Made by a program: the position numbers and the translations under genes
The notes under the pieces: generated by a model
Told to the model about the DNA's origin: nothing
What the model saw: only the letters and a program-made list of their open reading frames with translations
The model's database searches: none
Source: Apostichopus japonicus
Taxonomy: Eukaryota > Echinodermata > Holothuroidea > Aspidochirotida > Stichopodidae
Direction: 5' to 3'
DNA length: 64,000 nucleotides
Assembly: GCF_037975245.1 (NCBI RefSeq)
Contig: NC_092563.1
Span: 4,771,501-4,835,500, forward strand
Shown: positions 19,546 through 34,500 of the stretch, one piece after another
Position numbering within the stretch: the stretch's first letter is position 1
Layout: each line of letters opens with the position of its first letter

Positions 19546-22500
19546 CTGAAAAACAACAATGGAGAGTTCAAAAAAAGATCCAAAAATGAACGGAGAGATC
19601 ACGTTGCTAAAGTTCGAGATGGGAAGAAGGAAGAACAAGCTGAACCTTAAAATTTCAGCAAAACTAGAGCACCAATGGTGCAGAAGCTCATACCTTTTCG
19701 AGCTGAAAAATGTAGGGCCCACAAACCAATTTTGGGCCCGTGAGGGATACCCCCCCCCCCCCCCTCCGTTCGCAGAATCCAGGCCACACCACTGGCTATA
19801 ATTCCTATTTTCCCCTTTAAATCCTATATTACCCACTCTCTCAAACAATACCACTGACCTACCCTATTAAACTTTCTCCCCTCTACCTTAGCAGACATAA
19901 CAAGCACTCCCTACAAGTCATAACTTCACAAGCTGCCTACATACCTCAGGCTCAAAGACTTCTAAGAATCGGCAAGTGCTGATTGGCTATAGGGCTCTCA
20001 TGCTTACAGTTCAACAGTTAATAACAACTCCCAGTCCTGCTTTAATTCCACTAACAGCCTCTGCAGAGCTTAACCACAAATGTAAACAAACACTGCAGAC
20101 ACTGGGAGACAAATTAAAGGAGCTTTGGCCAGGCGCGGCGGAACGGGAAAATTATTGGGGGGGGGGGCTAATGTGTGGAGACTATCTAAGCGGAGCGCCA
20201 CCATCGGTTGGCGCGGAGCGTACAAGAAAATTTTGGGGTTTTCAAATCCCCAGATGGCTGGAAACGGCACTTCCCGAGTGTTTTATGCTGCGAATACCTA
20301 GCCCTAAAATATGGGTTTCGAGCCTGCAATTTCTCAGACTGCATGTAAAAATCTGTAAAAACATTGTAATTTGTATATTCGATGGTGTTTTAAAAGAGTA
20401 GCTATTACTCGTAGTGTACTCGCAAAGACGTTTTTGAGTGTAGTAAATTACTACTTGCAATTAAATGCAATAATTAAATAAATGTCATAAGAAAAAACAG
20501 AAAGCATTTCTTAATGTCAGCAAATGGGTATTTCCAAAACCATGTGCAGTTGCCAACAAATTTCTATGAACCAAGCACTGTCACGAATGCATGTACCCTA
20601 TACAGTACAGGTGAAATGCTAATATTGTGTTTTTGTTCGTTTAATAATTGATTGCGTTTAAACATAGAGCCATGTTCCACGCCTTGCCTGTACTCGTAGT
20701 GTAAAATGAGGCAAGTCATTAGCCTAAGACGAAGTTGTGTTGCGCTTACCGGTACTCACACTCACTGCTTCTACTTTTCACGGGGCGTGAAGACGCGGTT
20801 GGGGTGAAAATGTGGTCTATAGCCAGGGGACGGGCCGAGGGTCCCCCCAGCATTTACTAAAATTATGACACCTATATAGTATACGTGTGCATCGAACAGA
20901 TCGACAAGTATGCATTGAAAAATGGGCACATGCACGTTTCGGAGCCTTGGTAAATATTGGGGGGGCTTATCATGCATTTGCCCCCTCAACTTTTTCATTG
21001 GGGGGCTGAACCCCCCCCCCAAGCCCCCCCGGTTCCGCCGCCACTGGCTTTGGCAAAAAGTGAAGGCTCAGATTTTTTTAAACAATGGGGATTAATTGTA
21101 ATTAATTAACTTTTGACCAGAAATTTTTAGGCATCACCTTATTCATACACAATCCAACAATCATCAGTTCAACTTTGAATATGATCCATCAAAATCTTGA
21201 GGAGATTGAGATATTTGAAAATATTACAAAGAATGACCCCCGATGACCCTCTACATGACCTTTGACCTCAATTTTCCGAACACCCCTCGTAACTCTCATC
21301 CCGAGGAACATTGTGACCAAGTTTCATTATAATTGGCCATACACTGTACGAACAGGAGCAATTTGAAAATATAGGGTCGCGGCCCGGGCCACAAAAGACC
21401 CCTAGTTGATCTTTGATCTCAAATTCATGAACACCCTGAAGGTAAAACTACCATAGTACTATCGTGACAAACCCTCAACATTGTACCATGGAATCTGTAG
21501 GAGAAGAAGCATTTTGCGTATTTCCACAAAATGGCCCATTACGGCCCACAGATGACCTTTGACCACAAATTTTGGACCATCTCTGATGGCCCTATACCCA
21601 ATGGTCCTTGTGTCCAAGTTTCATGAAATTCCATCAAACACTGTGAGAGTGGGAGCGGTTTTACCAATTGTTGACGGATAGAGTGATAGACGCCGCACTG
21701 TAACAATAGCTCACACCAGCATGCTGGTATGAGCTAAAAAGGAAAAGAAAAAAAGAGTACACAAACGAAATATTGAAAAGTAAATGATAAAAAGATGACA
21801 CTTACGTAGAGGTGCTAAGCATTGCTGACAACATTCGCCCTCCACACTTTTGGGACTGATACATCCAAGTTCTGGGCAGACGACAAGATTGCATTCTGAA
21901 ACCCCTTCGTTACATATGCAGCGAGAGCAAGGATCTGGGCTCCATTCATCTCCATCGGAGTAGTTACCACAAGCGGTAAGTGGTACTGGAGGATGAATAG
22001 AAATGAATAGATGGAAATTGAAATAAACATGTAGAAATAGAAAGACCAGGAGCTATAAGCGATGTTACCATACATCTCATGTTTCCCTATCCTTCGCTTC
22101 TCGGCCAGATCAACACAGCTTTCAACTGGCAATGTTATAACAAAAAAACAATGGGGACAGTGGCGGCAGTCAGGACAAAGACATTACTGTGAAATTTGTA
22201 TACTAACATGGTGAATTTTGATTAGCCGACTAATTCGAATGTTCATGTGATTGTTTTTGGATATGTATTTCTTACCAAGTGGTTCTGGACAAGTTGGACA
22301 GCAAACTCCTTCCCCTTCTTCCAATTCCACAGCACAGGGCGGCATTGCACACGAAGGCATTGCACATGCCTTGATACCGTCCGCACAATAACAATACTCA
22401 CAAGGCTGTGGTTCCCAACTCTCTCCATCACTGTGGCCTTCGCATTGATCCGTCACTGTATAAATTAATCAAAGAAGATTGATTGATGTTTGCCCTCCTT

Positions 22501-25500
22501 TCCATTTGTACTATAACTATTAACCACGAATTGTAATCCTTTATCCACTTATTAGTAGTTAACGTTTATGATCCATCTTTTCTTTATTAAGAAGTTGTCA
22601 TATTACAGAAGGCAATGTCAGTGGGCGGTCTTTGGTCTCTCAAGACTCTCCAACACTGTGGCCTTCGCATGGATCCGTCACTGAACAATATCAAAATTTC
22701 GGTTTCTTACTTTCATAACGTTTTTAACAACGATTTATATTCCATCCATCGATATATTATTACTATTTCTGCTGTCCCGCCAACCAAGTAATCATCATTG
22801 CCAGCATAATGTCTAGTAATGCTCGACGGTGTTAGTACACCAGGGTTGTCCAACCTACGGCCCGCGGGCCACAGTCCGGCCCGCCGCAGGGTTGCGTCCG
22901 GCCCGCCAGAGATGCTCTACGGTGCGAAATTTTAGTGAGCAGATCTATTGATAACAAGTTTAAGCAATATAATCAATCATTCGAACATTCTGGGTCCAAA
23001 AGCTGCATACAGGGCAGTTTGCGTGACACTCTCTCAGCGGAGTGGGGGGGGGGGCGACTGGACTTTATTCATGTTTTATCACTAAGGAAAATAAATCAGT
23101 GCGCTCCGCGCGCAGTGCTCACATTTTGTTGCCTTGGGCTTTGGGCAAAAAATCGAAAAATCGAGCGTAGGGTTCATGCGGCCCCCTCCTTCATCATAAT
23201 CATTACATGTGGCCCTCCTCTGCAAAAGGTTGGACAACCCTGTAGTACACTGTACTTTAGATTAGAAGTAGTAACGAGGCTTTCGAAATACGTCTTTGTT
23301 TTTCGTTTAACAAGTTAATATTACATCACACCACGTCTCTGGCTGGTTGTGGCCGTGGGGTAAGGAAAATGACCGAGAACAAAAAGTAACTTCAACCAGT
23401 CTATAAAATGCATGACATGCCAATGGTGGTCACGACCTTAAGGGTAATTCTATACAAATAAATACTTCAGGGACGATTGGCATATTTAAATGTCCTCTAG
23501 TTACACTTTAAATACTGTACAAATGATGATTGTGTGGCTGACCTATGACGTCTTCACATCGTCCCTTTCCGGCTATTTCAAGGTCAGCATTCTTGCACTT
23601 GGCTTTCATGAATTCACACTCGTTGCTGAATGTGCTCCCATCGTTAGCACAAACTGGATCGTAAAGCGAAATGCAGACTTCCGGACAATTCAATTCAGCC
23701 ACTGATGATGAAAAGTTATGATGTCATTATAGATGAATGCATGTGATGAAAGCACTCTAGGCAGAGGAATATTATGAGGACAAAGGGGTAGGGATTTCCA
23801 TAGTGAAGACAGGGGATGTTCACTATTGTTAACTGTCTTTCCGTTTGTCCCTCTGGCTGTCCGTCCGTCCGGACTATGACATTATTCTCGTGGCGCATAA
23901 CAATAGTTCAAACATATACGTTTTAGTTAAAAGATACGTCTTAGAACCGATTTGTAATCATTCACAGTCTTTCAAATTTTAACATGTTCTGGAAGTGAGT
24001 TCCACAAGTAAGGCCATCATATGAGAAAATTCTTGCACAAAAATCTGTGTTTTAAACCTAGGCATGAGCAACACCTGCGATGAATTAGAATTAGAGCAGA
24101 GTGATCGTGTTAATATCGGCCCAAGTTGAAACAAATTAGAGATATAGCTTTTGGGCCCTTGTTATACAGACATTTGAACACAATCCTAAGTAGTTTGTAG
24201 TTAATGCGTTCGCAAATCGAGAACCAGTGGAGCTCAATCATGGCAGGGGTAATATGCTCATATTTACGAGTTTTCGCAACAAGACGTGCAGCCGTATTCA
24301 ATACGCGTTGCAGCCCTGTCAACTAGTAGTCGTAACTAGTGGTCTTAGGGAGAAGAGAATGGAAATTCATCTCGTGTGTGATACAGAGATGATGGAGTAT
24401 AAATATTAAAGTCACATGGTCGTAGGTATACATGTGCTACTGGTTCTAATTAATTGCTTTTCGTCAAAAGAATTGTAAAATTGTTAGAGTTTACTCTATT
24501 CCACTCCAGAGAACAAAGAAATGATGGCGTCACAAAAATTTGGTTTTCTATGTGATGTTGATGACCCTTCTTTATTGCCCCCTCCCCCCCCCTCAAAAGA
24601 CATTACAAATATATATATCCCATATATATGTGGGAACATCGCATATAAGAGCTATATGCGATGTACAATTCATATTTCCCTATTTAGTTTCTCGGCCAGC
24701 TCGACCCAGCTTTCAGCTGGATGAAAATAACACAAAAAAATGTGGACGGCAGTCAGGACAAAGACATTGCTGTGAGATTTGTATACTAACATGGTGAATT
24801 TTGATTAGCAGACTAATTCGCATGTTCATGTGATTGTTCCTGATATGGATTCTTACCAAGTGGTTCTGGACAAATTGGACAGCAAACTCCTTCCCCTTCT
24901 TCCAATTCCACAGCACAGAGAAGCGGTTCACATGATGGCATTGCACATGTCTTTATGCCGTCCGCACAATAACAATACTCACAAGGCTGTGGTTCCCAAC
25001 TCTCTCCATCACTGTGGCCTTCGCATTGATCCGTCACTGTATAAATTAATCAAAGAAGATATATTGTTTGCCCTTCTTTCCATTTGTACTATAACTATTA
25101 ACCACGAATTGTAATCCTTAATCCACTGTATAGTAGTATACGTTTTATGATCCATCTTATCTTTATTAAGAAGTTGTAATATTACAGAGAGCAATGTCAT
25201 TAGGTGGTCTCCCAAGTCTCTCCAACACTGTGGCCTCCGCATGGATCCGTCACTGAACAAAATCAAAATCTCGGTTTTGTACTTTCATAACGTTTTTAAC
25301 AACGAATTATAATCCATCCATCGATATATTATTACAACTTGGTTAAAAGTTATTTCTTAATTAAACTAGCCAGGTATGTATATACATTACACAATATTCT
25401 CTCAATGGGAGTGTTATGTATCTGCTACAGTCGGTTAATTCTGCTGTCGCGCCAAGGGATGTTGCCAAAAGTAATAATTCTCGACGATGTACTTTAGACT

Positions 25501-28500
25501 AGAAATAGTAACGAGTCTTTCGAAATACGTCATTGTTCGTTTAACAAGTTAATATTACATCACACCACGTCTCTGGCTGGTTGTGGCCGTGGGGTTAGGA
25601 GAAAGACCCACATCAAAAAGTAACTTCAACCCGTCTATAAAATGCATGACATCCCAATGGCAGTCACAACATTAGGGGAAAATCCATACAAATGAATACT
25701 ACAGGGACGATTGGCAAATCCAGGTGTCCTCTTGCTACACTATATATACTGTACAAATGATAATTGTGTGGCTGACCTATGACGTCTTCACATCGTCCCT
25801 TTCCGGCTATTTCAAGGTCAGCATTCTTGCACTTGGCTTTCATGAATTCACACTCGTTGCTGAATGTGCTACCATCGTTAGCACAGACTGGATCGTAAAG
25901 AAGAATGCAGACTTCCGGACAATTCGTTTCAGCCACTGACGATGAAAAGTAATGATGTCATTATAGATGAATGCATGTGATAAAAGCGCACTGGGCAGCG
26001 GAATATGATGAGGACAAAGGGAGAAGGATTTCCATTCGGAAGACAGAGTACTTCACTAATGTTCACTGTCTGTCCGTCTGCACTTTGTATTATATCTATA
26101 TATATAACCTTATACCTAATTAAATTTTATGTTGCATTATCTACAAAGGGTATAAAATTACCTGTGTCCGGACAGGAGGGGCAACACGCACCCTCTCCCT
26201 GTACTGGGTTCTCGCATTGTGGTGTAGCACAATCCGGAGAGGCACAAATCTTACTTTCAGCAACACATGTACAAGTTTCACAAGACTGGGGTTCCCAACT
26301 ATCACCATCACCATATCCATCACACTCGTCTTCAGGATCTGTGACCCAAACAAATGATACTCGAAGATGTCCATAAAATCCTCATAATTTGATAATTTTT
26401 AATCGTAATTTATTAGCCACCCATGGTATCTGTAGGTCCTTTCGAATGTCCGTCACTACCATATTCTATTTATGTGACCAACTCGAGTACCAGTTATTTC
26501 TCTCACAATATATGTGGCTTTATTTAGATACGGAACGATATATATCAATATATATATATCAATAATTACATACTCACTTATCAATAGCTCTCACACATAT
26601 AGCGAGTTAATACTTCTCACTTACCGGTTTCTAATTCGCAAGTCTCTTGACAGCTCTCTAAGCTCATGAAGTTGTTTTCATTTCCTTTGCAACCACCGTA
26701 CAAGAATCGTTCACACTCCTTCGATTCAGCGTTGAAGGCGTATCTGACAACAGCAGCACGACAGGGTCCCACAACAATTGGAAGGAGACACGTCTGTTTA
26801 TCTGTGAACCAGCCAAAACACGCATAATAAAATTGATATAAAGATATACATATATATATATATTCCATGAAGAACATCCCTATGCCAACTGCTAACACGT
26901 ACAAGAAAAAAACTCATCGAAAACGTCATCAAACGTATGAGATGGAAAGCTTCCTTCTTCCTTAAAACATGCGAAGATGACGAGGAGGATGACGAACATC
27001 ACCCAGCCTCCACAAAGAGAATTTCGGATTCTGAAGCAAGAAGAGCCGTTTGAGGACGACTTGCTCCGAATGATCGAGACCGTAAAATTCAAAAAAGTCA
27101 ACAACCAATTCCAGGACACACTCAGAAAAGACGTCAGCAGGATTGAGCAATCCACCAAACTGCTCATCCCGGCCGACAAAACCAGAAAACTATACGAGAC
27201 AGACACCCAACTACACGAAAAAAATTTCAGGCAACACATCACGAAGAACTACCAGAGAAACTAGACAACCGCATGGAATCCATGGCCACCAAGCAAGCCT
27301 TCATCACCCTGAAAGACCACTAGGACAACTTCGAGAACAACCTCCCATGCAGGCTCATCAATCCGGCAAAGAGCGAAACGGGACTCATAAACAAGGTCAT
27401 CTTAGACAGGATAAACAACGCCGTTTAGGACTGCCACGAAGGTCAACCAATGGAGGAGCACGTCATCTGTCATAGAATGGTTCAGGAACATACAAAACAA
27501 AGACAAAAACACCTTCATCAGCTTTGACATTGTTGAGTTCTACCCTTCCATAACAAGAAGCCTACTGGAAAAAGCCATAGCTATGGCTAAAGAGCACACC
27601 TACATCTCCAACCAAGACATCCAGATCATCATGCACCCCAGGAAGTCACTCCTAATCGATAATGACACACCTTGGATGAAAAAAGGACACAACGACCTCT
27701 TTGATGTCACCATGGGTAGCTACGATGGGGCCGAGTTATGGGAGCTCGTAGGACTCTACATCCTAAACACCCTAGAAAAAGAATATGGGGAGGAATGCAT
27801 CGGTCTATACAGGGACGACGGCCTAGCAGTCTTCAAAAACACGAGCGGAAGTAAAGCAGACTGGATAAGAAAACACCTTAGTCAAAGAATTAGGGCTCAA
27901 AATCACCATCGACTGCAACCTGAAGATTACCAACTTCCTCGACGTAACCTTCAACCTCATCACCGGAAAATACTACCCTTACAGGAAGCCCAACGACCGC
28001 CCACTGTACATCCACACACAATCCAACCACACACCCAGCATCACCAGGGTTCTACCAGCCTCGATTAGCAGACGCATCTCCGCCATCTTCCACGACGAGG
28101 AGATCTTCAAGAAAGCCGCACCAGCCTACGAGGAAGCACTCAAATCAAGCAACTATACTGAGGGCCTATCATACATCGCTAACCATCCAACCAACCAACC
28201 AAGAACAACCGTAACATAAGGCGCAACATCATCTGGTCCAATCCCCCTTTCAGCAGCAACGTAGCCACGAACATAGGAGGCACATTCCTGAAGCTTATCA
28301 ACAAACACTTCCCGAAGACATCGAAACTACACAAGATATTCAACAGAAACACCGTGAAAGTCAGTTACAGCGGTATGCCAAACATCGCCAGCATCACCAA
28401 AGGACACAACAAACACATATCAACCACTCACACAACGAAAGAAAAGGAAGCCTTGCAACTGCCGACAAAAGGACACATGCCCACTAAATGGAAACTGCCA

Positions 28501-31500
28501 GGCATCAAACGTCATATACAAGGCCGAAGTGAATGCCACCGACAACTGCAAGACTTACATAGGTCTAACGAAACCCCCTTTCAAGCGTAGATATGGCAAC
28601 CACAAGATGTCATTCAACCACCAAAACACCAAAACGCAACGGAACTCTCGAAGCACATCTGGCAGCTGAAGCAGAGCAACAAGCCATTCACCATCAATTG
28701 GTCGATCGCCAGCAGAGCAAAAGCCTACAGCAGCGAGTCGAAGCGATGCAACATCTGTCTCACAGAAAAACTCACCATCATCAAAGCAGACAGACAGACC
28801 CTCCTGAACAAACTCCTGGAACTCATATCGAAGTTCCGCCACGAGAACAAGTTCTACATAAACAACTCCAACCCAACCAACCATATATATATATATAAAT
28901 ATATATATGTATATATATATTTACACGCATAAAAAATATGTATATTAGATTACATATGACATTATTGTAATATATATTTATATATTACCAATACCTAATT
29001 ATATTGTATGTTGCATTATCTACAAAAGAAGGAGGGTATGAACTTACCTGTGTCCGGACAGGAGGGGCAACACGCACCCTCTCCCTGTACTGGGTTCTCG
29101 CATTGTGGTGGAGCACAATCCGGAGAGGCACAAATCTTACTTCCAGCGAAACATGTACAAGTTTCACAAGACTGGGGTTCCCAACTATCACCATCATCAT
29201 GGCCATCACACTCGTCTTCAGGATCTGTGACCCAAACAAAATGATACTCGAAGATGTAAATGAAGTCATCATCATTTGATAACTCTAAATCATGTTTGAT
29301 TAGAACATAGTTTGATTGACAATTTCCTTTGACCTGTCAGGTTGTGAATTTCAATGATGGATAGCTAGATCAATAGAAAAAAATACACAGAGAATATATT
29401 TCTGATTGGAAGACATTGAAAAACAGAGGTATTTAAGATATATGATAGATTTTATGGAACATATCCTTTTGCAATCTGGATATCTCCCTGCTAGCCTATA
29501 TGTCACAGACAATTTAAAATGCATGAAAACAGAAATAAAAGTATTTCAACCCTTAAATGTAAAATGTTTATAGGGAAACTTAAGAGACGGCACCTCACAA
29601 CTGTGCTGATATATTTCCATTAGACAAATTCGAACTGTCCAAAAAATGTCAAATACGGTCAAAAGCTTCATCGTTATAGTGCCTGATACCTACGGAATTA
29701 TATAAACTACTGAACTTTATTCGTTAAATATAGAAGAATTTATGGCACCATTGTCTGTTATTTCACCCTATTTATTGTAAAATGGATATTCACTTAAAGT
29801 GCACCTTATAAATTGATGAAACAAGGGCATGTATGTTTCTGAAATGATGCTAATAAGGGTATTATAGGTATGGCTTATGGCGCCAAAACATCATTCAGTA
29901 TTCACCTTTCAATAAGTTTTAACTATCACAATGTTAATTGTGATGTCTAAAAACTCATTTCAAGATAGGGCCCGGTGACGTGTTGTCCGCAGGGTTCGGA
30001 CATTGCTCTCAACGCTTCTGGACTTACCTTTACGTACTATCGGAACTGGACAGTAGGAACAACATGCTCCTTCCTGTACTAAGTCGACTTCACATGGCCC
30101 AGTGGAGATACAGACAGGTGTAGCGCAGAGCTTAGCGCCCTGAAAACAGGTGCATTTCTCACAGGGTTGTGCTTCCCAATTTTCCCCATCTTTGTGGCCG
30201 TCGCACTCATCCACTTAGGTAGAAAATATTGGACAGGAATAATAACATATTGAGATGACATTTTTAAAATGGGAATTTCCCAGCTGAGAAAGTTCACCTC
30301 ATTTCCTGTATATATACCTCCTACCATCTACCAGAACACTCAGCAATAACAACAATAAATATTACGTACGTACGTAATATTTTTTTTTATTACCATGTCC
30401 TCTCTAGATCTTCATTCATAGATAACAGCTTGTCAAGACCCCCCCCCCCCCAAAAAAAAAATTAACTGGCAGAGTAAGATAGCCGATACACGTAAGAGGA
30501 AAATGACCTTGAAGCAGTGTTCCTTAATCTCTCCACTTCTCGCACCCCTAAGCAATTGAAAAGGAACTTCTGCACCACCTAACAGAAAGTGGAAGAACCC
30601 TGGTGGGATTCCAGGGGTAATATACCCTAGACGTCCACGCACTCCGGTGGGATGTTGGGGCCAGAGCCTTCTTAAATGGTGCGCATTCAGTAAACCAATT
30701 TTGCATAAAAGACAATGATTAAAGTTAGATCAGTAATGACAGTAACGCATTTTTGTACAACGCAGGAGTCGTCGACTCGATTTGACATAATATTCAGGGA
30801 TTAAGAATTGAACAATACGAAAAAATACGGAAAAGGTATGAACTCGCACTATGGCAATCAAAGTGGTTTTCTTTTACGACAAGAGGCAAAACTTTTACTC
30901 ACCATTTGCTTCCATTTCAGGTTCATCGGTTGGTGCCATGGTTGGTTCACCATTTTTGTCCATTTCAGGTTCATGGCTTGGTGCCATGGTTGGTTCACCA
31001 TTTTTGTCCATTTCAGGTTCATCGGTTGGTGACATGGTTGGTTCACCATTTTTGTCCATTTCAGGTTCATGGCTTGGTGCTATGGTTGGTTCACCATTTT
31101 TGTCCATTTCAGGTTCATCGGTTGGTGCCATGGTTGGTTCACCATTTTTGTCCATTTCAGGTTCATCGGTTGGTGCCATGGTTGGTTCACCATTTTTGTC
31201 CATTTCAGGTTCATCGGTTGGTGCCATGGTTGGTTCACCATTTTTGTCCATTTCAGGTTCATGGCTTGGTGCCATGGTTGGTTCACCATTTTTGTCCATT
31301 TCAGGTTCATCAGTTGGTGCCATGGTTGGTTCACCATTTTTGTCCATTTCAGGTTCATGGCTTGGTGCCATGGTTGGTTCACCATTTTTGTCCATTTCAG
31401 GTTCATCGGTTGGTGCCATGACACGTTCACCGTTTTCTTAGGAAACGAAGAGAATATAAAAGCATGTAGGGCTCATAGTGCGCACTTAAAAAGAAAAATA

Positions 31501-34500
31501 GCAGATCCGTGCGTTGCCCGAAGTGGGTTGGTTGATGGGAGCGCAGTGCTTAATATTAACCATTTGACCAAAGCATTACAATCAATAATATGATAACAAT
31601 TAGGATAGGCTATGGATAGGATATGTACAGAGGGTAAGGTGATTGCAGGTTACATACAAACAAACAAACTACAGTGTGGGTATCAACAATTTGGTGGAGG
31701 GGGTAGATAGGGGGTGGGAGTAAATTTAGATAAATGTTGGTGCAGTACGCGGTTACTGCACGTGTCCCCTAAATTCGCGTGCTGTTTGTATATACGTAAT
31801 TGCACAGATAGATACTGTAGTTGCCTTGTTTGTAAGTCAAATTGTAACCACTTTTTCAATCCCAACTTTAATCGACAAAGCCTTAACGGAAACGGCCAAA
31901 CTTGCCACACTGAAACAAAGAAATATCACTTTTGTATTTTGAGACCCTTTTTTTTTTATTGGTCTACCCATTTAACGAAATTAGGCTATCCAGTAAACTT
32001 CAATGCACGCGCGTTGGGGAAATTTTCCATGCTTCGACAGTTTGACTCCCCATCCTTCCAACCTCTTACCCCAAACAACAAAACAAGAACAGAGGCAAAT
32101 ATATTGACATTTAACTGCCTTTTGGTGAGTCCAGCTTACATTATTGCCCTAGCTAATCAAGAACAGATAGGCCTAAACATTTTGCATCTTTGCAATGTTC
32201 ATTTTCCTTCTGCATGAAGGAAAAACCCCACATGGCTTAATATGGAACTTTCATGTTTGCTGTTTATCAAATAGCTCGGACGGAAGAATTTCGGAGACTT
32301 ATGGGGTCAGAGGTCATATCATTGTGAGTGACTGAATTTTCAAGTCACAAGTGCCATCGACTATTGAGATTTGGTTGTTGGCTGCAGCTGTTCGTGTTTA
32401 CCTCCTCATGACAACTGATCATGAAGGCTTTCACTCCGCATGGCAATCTGGCAACATAACTGAGTCTATCATTACCACAACCAATCTATGTTAAATACAA
32501 TTATTGTGACAAATTTTGCACATAGCAATAGGGGCGATATAAAAAGAGCCAGGTGAGGATATGGAATTCGGATGAAAGGGGTTTAATGTAACATAGTTGT
32601 AGGTACCTGATGCAACATACCCGCTATATTCTAAGGCTACATCCAACAGATCTTTCGGTTTTCTGATTTGCCTGTACAATATTATATACATATGCTTAGG
32701 CCTGGTTTTGTATTAACCATATTTAGAATTTAGAGTCAATTTTGCCTTGCTTCGAGCAAGGTTGACTCCCGGCCTGTAAAAGTATAAATCTTTCAAGTTT
32801 TTGGCGGAATCTGGCCAAACCATCCATGAAATCACGCAACTGAAGGATTAGAACGACAGTGAACCACTGAGCAACAAAATCAGCGAGATCGTCAGTATAC
32901 GGCTTTCATAGTGAAGAACGTTAATGCCTTAACTACTATTGCGAATTTATAGGAACATTTACCTTCGGGTTCTGGTGGTACACATGCGTCTTCGCAGTCT
33001 TCAAGCTTTGCGAAGTTGTTATCGTTTCCTCCACATCCACCATAGATAAATACCTCGCATTGACCGGAGACGGAATTGAAGAAGTACCTCGGAAAGTATG
33101 CGAGGCAAAGACCACTCTCCTTTGCTAATGAGCAGAGATCCTCAGCCGGCTCTGTTGTGTGGCAAAGATTTCGAAACCAAAAAGGTGAGAGATTGATTGG
33201 ACGATGAATAAAAAGGGCTTACAATATCAGTCGAGCAATGATTGCCAGTATTCAAACAACTTTTTATTCAACACGTACCTACATTGTAGTGAATTGTACT
33301 CGTTCCCATTCGCAAAAGGCTATAACGGGTTTCTGAAAATCATTCAAATACTTACATTTGTGGCTCAGGAAGCATGCATAGGCGACCTGTTTTGTCGAAA
33401 GCTTTTAAGTAAAAATGTCGTATGCCCCCCCCCCCTGCATATGCATGCACTTCTGTCCCTTGAAGTTTGGCCACCACCTCATTATCACCCCCCCCCCTCC
33501 ACGGTTATCTTGACCTTGACTGAAACCTGTTTTGCCCCCCCTTCCCAACTGGTTACAAAGACTGCCAATCGACGCTTTAAGAAAATGACACTGATACATC
33601 CATATGGGTCATTCCATGCCAACTCAACAAGGGCCCGACACCCACCGTCTCAGATTTTCACCAAATTCGGTGTGGAGTTTCATAATATAAAGATAAGAAT
33701 CCACGCCAAATTTTAGCTGAAAATATCAATCGGTTCGTGAGATATCGGCTTTCAAAAATTGGTGAAATTGACCCCCAAAATCCAAAATGGCGGCCATTTT
33801 GAATTGACCTAAATTAAAACCCCCGGACTTTTTCTTCAATAACTTCTCTTCTGAGTAAGCTACAGACATGAAACTTGGGATTATAGTAATTTAAAGCATG
33901 GAGATCCTCAATATGGACATTAATTTAATGTAGGAGGGTAATAAAGGTAAGTTATGGGGATTTTGAATTTTAATGAATGAAAATTAATTGCGAAAAATTT
34001 ATTTTCACACCTTCTCATACATATGAAAAATTTTCAATGTGGGACAGCATCTATGAATCTGAAATTTGGCACATTGATAAAGCATATCACAAAGAACTGT
34101 CATGCAAAAAATTGTGATGGTACTCTCTCTCTAAATGGAAATATTTATTTCTGAAGCTGGAGCAAAATGTCGCAAATTTTCACAAATTTTGGCTGAAATT
34201 GCTGATATTCGTTATGTACATTCCGCCTTCGGCATAGGTAACAAGATTTTATGTCTGAATTAACAGATATTGTGGAAGACATGTGACCACTCTTCTAGTT
34301 TAGCTAATTTTGAGGAAAATTTACGGTCCCAATTTTTTGTAACAAGTAATTAAAATGGCAGAAAATGAGATAGGGGCCTAATATGGCCCTACTTTGAGGG
34401 TACTTTATATTCACAAACAAAGGCATGTTTGAGATTTAATTTGCATAGGATCCTTGTTCAGTGCCAGTTGTACAGGAAAAGTGCCAAAAGAAGGTCAAGC

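Larger units (their letters stand above)
22241..25980 (-). repeat. Duplicated Kazal + VWC block
   Basis: The segment with a Kazal exon, intron, truncated VWC start and full VWC exon occurs twice, about 22,241-23,760 and 24,820-25,990. Intron text (for example tcacaccacgtctctggctg) is shared. The first copy is longer because it carries the hAT-type element at 22841-23242. Confidence 0.8.

Noticed and set aside
20771-21022. Small frame on the minus strand
   Set aside because: It lies wholly within the hAT-type element and its G/C runs.
30851-31593. Long open frames on both strands over the 48-bp repeat
   Set aside because: A repeat length divisible by three keeps any stop-free frame open. Only the minus frame joins neighbouring exons in phase.
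31714-32217. 167-codon open frame in intron 7
   Set aside because: No recognisable domain; composition like the surrounding intron and on the opposite strand to the gene.
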